Shown here: positions 37,434 to 45,578 of the stretch, piece by piece
Position numbering within the stretch: the stretch's first letter is position 1
Layout of the letters: every line of letters starts with the position of its first letter
Assembly (NCBI RefSeq): GCF_010731895.1
Contig: NZ_AP022596.1
Location: 4,960,001 to 5,024,000, forward strand
Length of the DNA stretch: 64,000 nucleotides
Direction of reading: 5' to 3'
Source of the DNA: Mycolicibacterium helvum
Lineage (GTDB): Bacteria; Actinomycetota; Actinomycetes; Mycobacteriales; Mycobacteriaceae
Made by a program: the position numbers and the translations under genes
Notes under the pieces: model-generated
What the model saw: the letters and a program-made list of their open reading frames with translations, nothing else
What the model was told of the DNA's origin: nothing
Databases searched by the model: none

Positions 37434-38207
37434 TCAGTCCATGAAGGCGCCGCCGTTGACCGACAGCGCCTCTCCGGTGATGAAACGGGCGTCCTCAGAG
37501 ACCAGGAAGGCCACCGACCGTGCGATGTCTTCGGGCTGTTCCAGTCGACCCAATGGTGTTGCGGCAATCCACATTTGCTTGACGTCGTCCGCTGTGCAGC
37601 CGCGCAGCGTCGCTTCCCATTCCAGTTCACGCTCCTGCATCGGCGTCGCCACAAAACCGGGGCAGATGCTGTTGACGTTGATTCCGTGCTCGGCCAGTTC
37701 GTGGGCCATCGCTTGAGTGAGGCCGATGACCCCGAACTTGGAGGCGATGTAGTCGGACAGGTACGGGACGTTGCCTTGTTTGCCACCCATCGAAGCGGTG
37801 TTGACGATCATTCCCTTGCTGCCGGTGCGCACCATGGCTCGGGCGGCAGCCTGCCCGCAGATGAACACACCCTTCAGGTTGACCTCGAACGTGCGATCTA
37901 CACGATCCAGGGGCATATCGAGAAACCGCTGCATATACGAGATTCCGGCGTTGCTGATCCAGGCATCGAGTCCTAGGCGATCAGCGACGTCGTCGGCGAC
38001 TCGAGTGGCATCGGCCGCGCTGGTGACATCCAGCTTGGCGTGCTCGTGGTGCGCTCCAGCGGAGCGTTCCAGGCTTTCGCAGGTACGCTCGGCGGCGTCG
38101 GGGTCGACGTCGGTCACCACGACCTGCCAGTCGCGGCGGGCCAGCTCGACGGCCATGGCGCGGCCGATGCCGGAGCCGGCGCCGGTTACTACTACGGTCT
38201 TCGTCAT
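37434..38207 (-). CDS. Short-chain dehydrogenase/reductase (probable polyol or sugar dehydrogenase)
   Basis: The 257-residue SDR has the cofactor motif TGAGSGIG (8-15), an acidic Asp33 after the second beta strand (VVVTDVDPD) that favours NAD, NAG at 86-88, Ser139, and the catalytic Tyr153-x3-Lys157 (YIASK). ATG 38207 has GAGGA upstream. In this setting it most likely oxidises the imported polyol to a ketose, or the sugar to a keto-sugar. It lies between the DeoR regulator and the binding-protein gene in one operon. Confidence 0.9.
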   Translation of the reverse strand: MTKTVVVTGAGSGIGRAMAVELARRDWQVVVTDVDPDAAERTCESLERSAGAHHEHAKLDVTSAADATRVADDVADRLGLDAWISNAGISYMQRFLDMPLDRVDRTFEVNLKGVFICGQAAARAMVRTGSKGMIVNTASMGGKQGNVPYLSDYIASKFGVIGLTQAMAHELAEHGINVNSICPGFVATPMQERELEWEATLRGCTADDVKQMWIAATPLGRLEQPEDIARSVAFLVSEDARFITGEALSVNGGAFMD

Positions 38208-38251
38208 GTTTCCTCTTGTCTCGTCGGAGTTTTCGTAGTTCTGGGCGTGCC

Positions 38252-39016
38252 TCAGCACAACTGGATCTTGACGCCCTGCTGGCGTGCGGCCTCGAGAGCG
38301 GGATGTTCAGGAGGACCGTCGGTAACGATGGTGTGTGCAGCTGACAGTGGCGCGATGTTGACCAACTGCACTCGGGCGAGCTTGCTGGAGTCGACGACGA
38401 CGATCACCCGGTCGGCGCATTCCATCGCCAGCCGCTTCACGTTGCTCTCCTCGCCGTGATAGTCAGTCAGTCCGCGCTTGGCATCGACCCCCGCAACGCC
38501 CATCACATAGGTGTCGCAGTTGTAGCGGCGGAACGCCGCCTCGGCGTCAGATCCGATCAGGCTCAGCTCGCCAGGGCGCAGGCGCCCGCCGGTGAGGATG
38601 ACGGTGGTGTCCGGTTCATCGGCGAGCTCAAGTGCCGCCAGCACGCTGGGAGTGATGATGGTCAGGGCCAGGTTGCGGCCACGGATGCACTTGGCGACTG
38701 CCAATGCGGTGCTGCCGCTGTCGAGGATCACGGTGGCGTGCGGTTCGAGCAGTGTCACGGCGGCTTCAGCGATATGTGCCTTCTCATGGGCGGCCAGCTG
38801 CGCCCGCGCCTCGAACGAAGGTTCCTCGGACTTACCGGTGAACGCGATTGCGCCGCCGATCACCCGGCGTACCTTGCCCTGGACTTCGAGTGCCTCGATA
38901 TCGCGCCGGATCGTCATCTCGGAGACGTCGAATGCGGACGCCAGCGTCGCGTAATCCGCTTCGCCGTCGGCGGCGATCCGCTCCTGGATGAGTGCGCGGC
39001 GTTCGTCGCCGGTCAT
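38252..39016 (-). CDS. DeoR/GlpR-family transcriptional regulator
   Basis: The 254-residue product has an N-terminal winged helix (about residues 5-57: RRALIQERIAADGEADYATLASAFDVSEMTIRRDIEALEVQGKVRRVIGGA) and a C-terminal sugar-phosphate-sensing domain with ILDSGSTALAVAKCI, TVILTGGRLRPGELSLIG and VGVAGVDAKRGLTDYH-like blocks. Members usually repress until a phosphorylated intermediate binds. It heads the minus-strand arm and faces the phosphatase gene across 126 nt that carry two copies of a 15-bp element, probably its operators. Confidence 0.93.
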   Translation of the reverse strand: MTGDERRALIQERIAADGEADYATLASAFDVSEMTIRRDIEALEVQGKVRRVIGGAIAFTGKSEEPSFEARAQLAAHEKAHIAEAAVTLLEPHATVILDSGSTALAVAKCIRGRNLALTIITPSVLAALELADEPDTTVILTGGRLRPGELSLIGSDAEAAFRRYNCDTYVMGVAGVDAKRGLTDYHGEESNVKRLAMECADRVIVVVDSSKLARVQLVNIAPLSAAHTIVTDGPPEHPALEAARQQGVKIQLC

Positions 39017-39038
39017 CGGAGCCGTGAGGCAGGACGGT

Positions 39039-39053
39039 TGTGATTGGCTAACA
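39039..39053. promoter_or_regulatory. Candidate DeoR operator, copy 1
   Basis: TGTGATTGGCTAACA lies 23 nt upstream of the deoR-type start and matches copy 2 at 12 of 15 positions. All three copies end in TAACA and share TGT at the other end. Confidence 0.5.
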
Positions 39054-39100
39054 GCATCGAGCCTCCAGTCGTGATAATCCCGGTGACTAATCGTCTAAGT

Positions 39101-39115
39101 TGTTAATGTCTAACA
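39101..39115. promoter_or_regulatory. Candidate DeoR operator, copy 2
   Basis: TGTTAATGTCTAACA is an inverted repeat (TGTTA, ATGTC, TAACA) 28 nt upstream of the phosphatase start. It is the most symmetrical copy. A GTCTAA direct repeat at 39093 and 39108 overlaps it. Confidence 0.6.
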
Positions 39116-39142
39116 CAAGATTGCGGAACGGGAAACGGGAAC

Positions 39143-39928
39143 ATGACATCTTTTGCCAGTCGTACGGTGACAGCGGAGCTTCTCGACGTCGCGCTTGCGG
39201 CCGCGCGGGCGGGTGCGCGGGTGCTGCGCGACGGTGCTCTGGGGGCGCCGCAGATCACCGTCAAGGGTGAGCGAGGCAACCTGGTGACCGATGTCGATGT
39301 GGCTGCTGAGCGTGCCGTCCGTGAGGTGCTCGCGGCGCGCCGCCCCGGCGATGAAGTCACCGGCGAGGAATTGCCCGACAGCGCCTCGGCCGGGTCTGCG
39401 CTGCGTTGGTCGATCGACCCACTCGATGGGACGACCAACTTCACCAGGGGGATTCCCTATTACGCGACGTCGGTGGGCGTCGTTGACGGCGATGGCTGCT
39501 GGTTGGCCGGCGCAGTTATCGCCCCTGAACTGGACAAATGTTATTTCGGATCGCTGGACGGAGGAGCCTGGTTGGCCGACTCCACCGGGGTGCGACAGCT
39601 GACCGGGCCGGCGCAGGACGGTGAAGGTGCACGCCTGCTCGGAATGGGCTACTCGTATTCGGCGCAGATCCGGGCCGGCCAGTACGCGATGACCGCTGAG
39701 TTGATGGCCGGCTACACCGATGCCCGTGCTTTGGGGTCGGCGGCGCTAGCCGTCTGCGCGGTAGCCGAAGGGGCTCTCGACGGATACATCGAGACCGACC
39801 TGGCCGAGTACGACTGGGCGGCCGGGGCGGTCATCGCCGAGGCTGCGGGCCTGCGGGTGGTGCGACCGACGGCAAGTTCCCCGATGCTGCGCATCGAGCC
39901 TGAACCGGCCGGCGCGTGTGAAATATAG
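39143..39928 (+). CDS. Inositol monophosphatase-family sugar phosphatase
   Basis: The 261-residue product has the magnesium-dependent phosphatase motifs: GEE at 74-76, DPLDGTTNF at 92-100 with Asp92 and Asp95, and a late YDWAAGAVIAEAAGL block whose Asp is the third metal ligand. It would hydrolyse a sugar or polyol monophosphate. It is the first gene of the plus-strand arm, facing the DeoR gene. In a catabolic cluster a phosphatase is unusual; it could deal with an imported phosphorylated polyol or prevent build-up of a ketose phosphate. Confidence 0.88.
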   Translation: MTSFASRTVTAELLDVALAAARAGARVLRDGALGAPQITVKGERGNLVTDVDVAAERAVREVLAARRPGDEVTGEELPDSASAGSALRWSIDPLDGTTNFTRGIPYYATSVGVVDGDGCWLAGAVIAPELDKCYFGSLDGGAWLADSTGVRQLTGPAQDGEGARLLGMGYSYSAQIRAGQYAMTAELMAGYTDARALGSAALAVCAVAEGALDGYIETDLAEYDWAAGAVIAEAAGLRVVRPTASSPMLRIEPEPAGACEI

Positions 39929-39938
39929 ACAAACTGAA

Positions 39939-39953
39939 TGTTTATGAATAACA
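39939..39953. promoter_or_regulatory. Candidate DeoR operator, copy 3
   Basis: TGTTTATGAATAACA matches copy 2 at 12 of 15 positions and lies in the 97-nt gap between the phosphatase and kinase genes, suggesting a second regulated promoter for kinase-aldolase-BtpA. Confidence 0.55.
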
Positions 39954-40025
39954 TCGCGTTTCGCCGGCGACCCGCTGCCGGGTGGGGCCGGGACAGGCCG
40001 GGGATGGCCGTGGGAAGGACATTGA

Positions 40026-41537
40026 ATGGCCAGCAGGCATTACATCGGGATCGACATCGGGACGACCGGAACCAAGACGGTGCTGCTGGAACGTTCGGCG
40101 GGCATCATTGCCCAGGCGAACTTCGAGTCGCCGATCTTCTCCGACGGCCCCGCCTTTGCCGAAGCTGACGCCGACGCGTGGGTTGATAACGCAGTCAACG
40201 GGATTCGTGCGGTGTTGACCGAATCCGGTGTTGATCCGGCCACGGTGGTCGCGGTGGCGACCACCGGAATGGTGCCCGCGGTGCTGTGCTTGGACGCGGA
40301 TATGAAGCCGGTCCGCCGGCCGATCCTGCAGAATGATGCCCGCGCGACTGTCGAGATCGGCGAACTCGCCTCGCTCATTGACGGCGCCGACATGCTGACC
40401 CGTACGGGGTCGGCGCTCACCCAACAGTCGGTGGCCCCCACCCTGATGTGGCTGCGCCGTCACGAGCCTGAACTCTGGTCGCGCACGGTCCATGTCGTCG
40501 GTTCCTACGACTATGTGCTGACCGCCCTCGGCGCGCCGGTGCACGTCGAGGAGAACTGGGCGCTCGAATCGGGGCTGTACACCCTCGATGGCAGCCGGTA
40601 CGACACGGCGATCACGGCGGCCGGACTGGATCCGGGCTTATTGAGCACCCCGGTCCGGCCCGGCACTGTGGTGGGCGCCGTGTCGGCACGGGTTGCCGCC
40701 GAAACTGGGCTGGATCCGGCCACCGCGCTGGTGGTGGGCGGCGCCGATCACGTGCTCTCGGCGTACGCCGCCGGCGTCGACAGCCCGGGAAAGTGGCTGG
40801 TCAAGCTTGGTGGAGCCGGTGATATTCTCACCGCCTGCGACGCGCCGGTCGTCGACGAACGGCTCTACCTCGATGCCCATCCCCGCCCCGGTGTATGGCT
40901 GCCCAACGGGTGCATGGCCACCAGTGGCAGCCTGATTCGCTGGTTCCAAACGGTGGTCGGCGGTGTCACGCTGGCCGAGCTCGATGCCGAGGCAGCGTCG
41001 CGAGAGCCGGCCTCGTTGCTGTGTCTGCCGTACTTTCTGGGGGAGAAATCGCCGATCCACGATCCAGAGCTGCGCGGCGCCTTCCTCGGACTTGAGCTGT
41101 CCCATACCCGCGCCGACCTGTACCGCGCTGTGCTGGAGGCTATCGCCTTCGGCTTCCGGCACAACGCCGAAGCGATGCGCGCCGCGGGTATCGAGCTCGA
41201 CGCTCGAGCCAGCGTGACCAATGGTGGAAGTAAATCCATGCTGTGGAAGCAGATTCACGCCGATGTCCTCAACGTCGAGCTGATTCCGGTACGAGACCAC
41301 CCCGGGGCATCGCTTGGAGCGGCGATCCTCGCCGGCGTCGGTGCCGGCGACCTGACGGTCGACGACTCTGCCCGTTTCCTGCACACCGACCCGCCGATCG
41401 TGCCGGACCCGGCCCGCGTCGCCGCCTACGACCAGGCGTACCGATTGTGGCGACAGGCCGGTGATGCTCTTACCGGCGTATCCCACGCATTGGCCCGGCG
41501 CCGAACAGACCGCGCCGCAACATCGAAGGAGGGCTGA
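40026..41537 (+). CDS. FGGY-family carbohydrate kinase
   Basis: The 503-residue kinase has the N-terminal ATPase-fold motif YIGIDIGTTGTKTVLLE, the mid-domain VVGGADHVLSAYAAGVDSPGKWLVKLGGAGDI, GSLIRWFQ, and the C-terminal EAIAFGFRHNAEAMRAAGIELDARASVTNGGSKSMLWKQIHADVL block. It is of the xylulokinase/fuculokinase type and phosphorylates a ketose, usually at O1 or O5. Since a class II aldolase follows directly (TGATG overlap), phosphorylation at C1 is the simplest reading. GGGAAGGA lies upstream of ATG 40026. Confidence 0.92.
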   Translation: MASRHYIGIDIGTTGTKTVLLERSAGIIAQANFESPIFSDGPAFAEADADAWVDNAVNGIRAVLTESGVDPATVVAVATTGMVPAVLCLDADMKPVRRPILQNDARATVEIGELASLIDGADMLTRTGSALTQQSVAPTLMWLRRHEPELWSRTVHVVGSYDYVLTALGAPVHVEENWALESGLYTLDGSRYDTAITAAGLDPGLLSTPVRPGTVVGAVSARVAAETGLDPATALVVGGADHVLSAYAAGVDSPGKWLVKLGGAGDILTACDAPVVDERLYLDAHPRPGVWLPNGCMATSGSLIRWFQTVVGGVTLAELDAEAASREPASLLCLPYFLGEKSPIHDPELRGAFLGLELSHTRADLYRAVLEAIAFGFRHNAEAMRAAGIELDARASVTNGGSKSMLWKQIHADVLNVELIPVRDHPGASLGAAILAGVGAGDLTVDDSARFLHTDPPIVPDPARVAAYDQAYRLWRQAGDALTGVSHALARRRTDRAATSKEG

Positions 41538-42259
41538 TGCGGGTGCGGCACGAGCATCAGGTTGCTCTGACCGATATCGCTTGGAAGATGGTCGATCTCG
41601 GTCTCACGACCGGTCTCGATTCGGGGGACGCCACGCTGTTCGACCGGGACGAAGGCGTGATCTACGCACTGCCGGCGCCATCGGCCCGGTTACCGATCCG
41701 CACTTGGAAGGATGTGCGGCCCGAAGACGTCGCCATGGTCGATGAGCGCGGAAATCTGCACCCAGCTTCGCTGGCCGAGCCGACCGTCGAACTTCCCATG
41801 CACCTGGCGATCTACGCTGCGCGACCTGATGTCAACGCGATCGTGCATTCGCACGCCGAGGACTCGCAGGTGTTCGCCGCGGCCGAGCGCGATATCCCCA
41901 CGGCCACCATCGATTCCTACACCCGGGCTGGCTTCGGACCCATCAAGTGCGGGGAGTTCGGCGTTGTCGCCTCGGTGGAATTGGGTGAGCACATGGTCGC
42001 AGCGCTCGGTTCGACCAGTAAGGCCGCCCTGATGGCGCGGCACGGCGCGGTCGCAGTCGGGGCCGACCTCGCGGACGCGTTGTTCACCGCGACGGTCATC
42101 GAGAAGGCCGCCCGGCAGGCGATGAAGGTTGTGTCGCTGGGCGAAACACCTGAGCAGTTAACGCTTTATCACATTTTCGACGAACAACTCGCCCGCGATA
42201 TCGAGGCCGGACGAGTTCATCTCGACACCCAAACCGTCACCGTTCAGCGACTCGCGTAA
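41537..42259 (+). CDS. Class II (FucA-like) aldolase
   Basis: The 240-residue protein fits the L-fuculose/rhamnulose-1-phosphate aldolase family: the catalytic Glu region PTVELPMHLAIY, zinc ligands in IVHSHAED, and the third zinc His in MARHGAVAVG. It would cleave a ketose 1-phosphate to dihydroxyacetone phosphate and an aldehyde. The related AraD epimerases share the fold. It overlaps the kinase stop by one base and has AAGGAGGG upstream, so the two are made together. Confidence 0.9.
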   Translation: MRVRHEHQVALTDIAWKMVDLGLTTGLDSGDATLFDRDEGVIYALPAPSARLPIRTWKDVRPEDVAMVDERGNLHPASLAEPTVELPMHLAIYAARPDVNAIVHSHAEDSQVFAAAERDIPTATIDSYTRAGFGPIKCGEFGVVASVELGEHMVAALGSTSKAALMARHGAVAVGADLADALFTATVIEKAARQAMKVVSLGETPEQLTLYHIFDEQLARDIEAGRVHLDTQTVTVQRLA

Positions 42260-42279
42260 CCGATTAGGAGACACACATC

Positions 42280-43110
42280 ATGCAATGGCTCAACGACGTA
42301 TTCGGCGTGCCCAAGCCAATCATCGCCATGCTGCACCTGGGAGCACTTCCCGGTGACCCGGCCTACGACACCGCCAGCGGTATGCGCAAGATCGTCGACG
42401 ACGCCCGCCGCGACCTCGACGCGCTGCAGACCGGCGGGGTGGACGCCGTCCTGATCTCCAACGAATTCAGCCTCCCGTATCTGACGAAGACCGAGCCGAT
42501 CACGGCGATCACGATGGCCCGGGTGATCGGGGAGCTGCTCGACGAGATCACCGTGCCGTTCGGCGCGAACGTGCTCTGGGACGGGGTCGCGTCGATCGAT
42601 CTGGCCGCGGCCACCGGTGCGGCGTTCGTCAGGGAGATCTTCACCGGTGTCTACGCCAGCGACTTCGGTCTGTGGGACACCAATGTCGGGTACTCGGCTC
42701 GGCACCGCCGCCGAGTGGACGCCGGTAATGTGCGGCTGCTGTTCAATGTTGTTCCGGAGGCGACTTCCTATGTCGCGCAGCGTGATCTGGCCTCGATCAC
42801 CCGCTCGACCGTGTTCAACGCCAAGCCTGACGCGCTGGTGGTTTCCGGGCTGACCGCGGGTGCCCCGACAGACAGCTCGGCGTTGTCCACGGTGAAGCAG
42901 AACGCCGGTGAGGTGCCCGTGTTCGTCAACACCGGGATGCGGGCCGAGACCGCCGAACAGCAGCTCGCGATCGCCGACGGTGCCGTCGTCGGTACCGCAT
43001 TGAAGAAGGACGGCAAATTCGAGAACCATCCCGACGTCAACCGGGTCACGGAGCTGATGGCGGTCGTCAAGGACTATCGGTCCTCACTGCCGGCGAGCGC
43101 GGTCGGCTGA
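42280..43110 (+). CDS. BtpA/SgcQ-family TIM-barrel protein
   Basis: The 276-residue product starts with PKPIIAMLHLGALPGDPAYD, the BtpA signature, and continues with GGVDAVLISNEFSLPY, VPFGANVLWDGVASIDLAAATGAAFVREIFTGVYASDFGLWD and VNTGMRAETAEQQLAIADGAVVGTALKKDGKFENHPD near the end, a phosphate-binding-type loop. BtpA was named from photosystem I biogenesis and SgcQ from an E. coli sugar operon; the enzymatic role of the family is not established to my knowledge. Its place after kinase and aldolase implies a reaction on a phosphorylated intermediate. AGGAG lies 9 nt upstream. Confidence 0.88.
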   Translation: MQWLNDVFGVPKPIIAMLHLGALPGDPAYDTASGMRKIVDDARRDLDALQTGGVDAVLISNEFSLPYLTKTEPITAITMARVIGELLDEITVPFGANVLWDGVASIDLAAATGAAFVREIFTGVYASDFGLWDTNVGYSARHRRRVDAGNVRLLFNVVPEATSYVAQRDLASITRSTVFNAKPDALVVSGLTAGAPTDSSALSTVKQNAGEVPVFVNTGMRAETAEQQLAIADGAVVGTALKKDGKFENHPDVNRVTELMAVVKDYRSSLPASAVG

Positions 43111-43122
43111 CCAGACCGGGCA

Positions 43123-43161
43123 CAGGTCAAGCGCGGCCTACTGGCGGCCGCGCTTGACCTG
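43123..43161. terminator. Bidirectional hairpin between BtpA and acyl-CoA dehydrogenase genes
   Basis: CAGGTCAAGCGCGGCC (43123-43138), loop of seven, exact reverse complement (43146-43161). It starts 12 nt after the BtpA-family stop. On the other strand the right arm and loop encode the last residues of the acyl-CoA dehydrogenase (QVKRGRQ), so a coding end also forms the terminator. Confidence 0.75.
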
Positions 43162-44397
43162 ATTGAACGGCAGACCCTTGTCGGCGGCGAGTTCGCGCGG
43201 GAATCCGAGGATGCGCTCGCTGATCACATTGCGGGCCATCTCACTGCTTCCGCCGCCCAGTGAACCGGTCTGTCGCGACAGATACCGCACTCCGATATCG
43301 AGCAGGTCGGACAGCTCTTCGCCCTCGTCGACCACTCCGGCGGTGCCCGCGATCGCGAGCGCGGTGTCGACTTCGAGTTCGGTTGTCTCGGCGTGGAAGA
43401 GCCGGATCAGCGTGCCGGCATTGGGCGGCAGCGTGCCGTTGCCGATTGCGGTTCCGACGTGATCGATCAGTTGGTCTTTGACGATCCGGCGCACCAACGC
43501 TCGACCGGCGAGATTCCGCACCGCCGGATCTTCGCCCTGGCCGGTGCGCTCAGCCAGGCGGACATGGTCCGGTGGCTTTTCGCTGGCGTTCTCCGCGCCG
43601 CTTCCGCTGGCGAATTCTGATCCGCCGCCGACTGCGCGACGTTCGTGGAACAGCTGACGGGAGGCCACTTCCCAACCGTTGTTGACCTCGCCGACCACGG
43701 CGTCATCACCTAGTTCGAGGCCGTCGAAGAACTCCTCACAGAACTCCTCGTTGCCATTGACCTCTTTGATGCGGCGCATCGTGATGCCGGGGGAGCTCAG
43801 CGGCACCAGGAACATGGTCAGGCCCTCGTGCTTGGGCACGGTCCAGTCGGTGCGGGCCAGCAGCAGCCCGTAGTCGGCGGCGAACGCACTGGTGCTCCAG
43901 GTCTTGGCGCCGTTGATGACCCAGGTGTCACCACGTCGATCGGCGCGGGTGATGACGCCGGCCAGATCGGAGCCGCCGCTGGGTTCACTCAGGAGCTGGC
44001 AGAGCACCTCGTCGCCACGAATCGCAGCCGAAATGCGGTCGCGTTTCTGGCTTTCGGTGCCCATATCGAGGATCGTCGCCGAACAGATGGTCAGCGACGG
44101 CACATTGAGGATCAGCGGCATCTCGTAGCGGCGGCACTCGGCGTTGAATGCCCGCTGATACGCGTAATCGAGGCCCAACCCGCCGTACTCGCGGGGGAAA
44201 CAGATCCCGGCGAAACCACCCCGGTACAAGCGCTGCTGCAGCTCCTTGGCACGATCCCAGGAGGCCTGTTCGGCGCGAACCGAGAAGGGCGGATGATCCG
44301 GATCGATGGCGGGCATGTTCTCGGCCAGCCAGGTGCGGGCCCTGGCGGCGAAATCGGCAACCGATTCGGTGGCTACGGTGAGCGCGGCGTCGGTCAT
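43138..44397 (-). CDS. Acyl-CoA dehydrogenase (second of pair)
   Basis: The 419-residue FAD enzyme has the family blocks CQLLSEPSGGSDLAGVITRADRRGDTWVINGAKTWSTSAFAADYGLLLART and a C-terminal YLSRQTGSLGGGSSEMARNVISERILGFPREL. It oxidises an acyl-CoA to the 2,3-enoyl-CoA. ATG 44397 overlaps the stop of the first dehydrogenase gene (ATGA). Such adjacent pairs in actinobacteria often form heteromeric enzymes, each gene giving part of the active site. Confidence 0.9.
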   Translation of the reverse strand: MTDAALTVATESVADFAARARTWLAENMPAIDPDHPPFSVRAEQASWDRAKELQQRLYRGGFAGICFPREYGGLGLDYAYQRAFNAECRRYEMPLILNVPSLTICSATILDMGTESQKRDRISAAIRGDEVLCQLLSEPSGGSDLAGVITRADRRGDTWVINGAKTWSTSAFAADYGLLLARTDWTVPKHEGLTMFLVPLSSPGITMRRIKEVNGNEEFCEEFFDGLELGDDAVVGEVNNGWEVASRQLFHERRAVGGGSEFASGSGAENASEKPPDHVRLAERTGQGEDPAVRNLAGRALVRRIVKDQLIDHVGTAIGNGTLPPNAGTLIRLFHAETTELEVDTALAIAGTAGVVDEGEELSDLLDIGVRYLSRQTGSLGGGSSEMARNVISERILGFPRELAADKGLPFNQVKRGRQ

Positions 44398-45533
44398 GCC
44401 GAAGCCTCCTGTGGCGCGGTCTTGGCACTCAACGCGTACACCGCGCGGTGGTGATCTTCGGGTGAACCATAGAGCGCGCGGTACAGCGCAGCCCGGCGCA
44501 GGAACAAGTGCAGGTCGTGCTCCCAGGTGACGCCGATCCCGCCGTGCAGCTGCACGCAATCCTGCAGCATCAGCGGGGCACGTTCGGCCACATAGGCTTT
44601 GGCGACGCTAACCAGAAGGCCGGCGTCATCCGAGCGTGCCGACACCGCGGCCACCGCACCCGCAGTCGTTGCCCGGCACGCCTCGAACCACATCTTCATA
44701 TCGGCGAGCCGATGCTTGAGCGCCTGGTACGACGCCAGCGGCCTGCCGAAACTATGGCGATCGAACATCCACTGCGTCGTCATGGCCAACACGGCATCCA
44801 GAATCCCGACGATTTCCGCACATTGCAGCACCAGGGCGACCTGCCGCTGCCGCTCGATGATCGCGGGTGTTTGCGCGGCATTGCCGACTGCGGCGGTCTC
44901 GTCGACCTGCGCGCCGTCGAATTCCACTCGGGCGTAACGCTTCACCATGTCGACGGAGCGCTGCTCGGTGACTTCTGTGCGGTCGGCGGGGACGAGGAAT
45001 TGGCGAGGACTGCCGTCGCAGTCGGCGACCACCAGGAACACGCCGGCTTCGGTGCCCGCTTCTACCCGGTCCTTCACCCCGTCGATGCGGTAGCCGGTCT
45101 CGGTGCGTGTCGCGGTCACGCCCGGCTGCAACGGGGACAGCGGCCGGCGCGGTTCGTAGATCGCCCAGGACGCCACCAGTTCGCCGGCCACCAGCGCGTC
45201 GATGGTGTCTTCATGTCCGCCCGGCGCCTCGGCCAGGCCCGCAAGCACGATGCTGACCGGATGCAGCGGACCGGGTGCCACGCTGTGGCCGATCTGTTCG
45301 GCCACCAGGGCGAGATCGGCCAAACCGTCACCCGAAACACTGCCGCCGCCAAGCTCTTCGGGGACCAGCAGGCTGGTCCAGCCGAGTTCGGCCGCCCGCT
45401 GCCACCACTCGCTGTCGAAGGAGCGGTCCGCGGCGTGCAGCTCGCGCACGCGGCTCAGTGAGGCCTCCTTCTCCAGGAAGGCCTGCGTCGTCGACGCAAA
45501 CAGCAGCTGTTCGGGATTGGCGACATCTGTCAT
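44394..45533 (-). CDS. Acyl-CoA dehydrogenase (first of pair)
   Basis: The 379-residue product has the acyl-CoA dehydrogenase fold, with GWTSLLVPEELGGGSVSGDGLADLALVAEQIGH at the N-terminus and LQDCVQLHGGIGVTWEHDLHLFLRRAALYRALYG at the C-terminus. The first half is more divergent than in its partner; the usual substrate-gap and catalytic regions are poorly matched, which fits the FadE-alpha/beta pattern of heteromeric mycobacterial dehydrogenases. It lies 45 nt downstream of the amidohydrolase gene in the same operon. Confidence 0.88.
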   Translation of the reverse strand: MTDVANPEQLLFASTTQAFLEKEASLSRVRELHAADRSFDSEWWQRAAELGWTSLLVPEELGGGSVSGDGLADLALVAEQIGHSVAPGPLHPVSIVLAGLAEAPGGHEDTIDALVAGELVASWAIYEPRRPLSPLQPGVTATRTETGYRIDGVKDRVEAGTEAGVFLVVADCDGSPRQFLVPADRTEVTEQRSVDMVKRYARVEFDGAQVDETAAVGNAAQTPAIIERQRQVALVLQCAEIVGILDAVLAMTTQWMFDRHSFGRPLASYQALKHRLADMKMWFEACRATTAGAVAAVSARSDDAGLLVSVAKAYVAERAPLMLQDCVQLHGGIGVTWEHDLHLFLRRAALYRALYGSPEDHHRAVYALSAKTAPQEASA

Positions 45534-45578
45534 AGAGCCAGTCCAGCCTGTTCAGTGGTGGCGGTCAGTCGGATCGAA

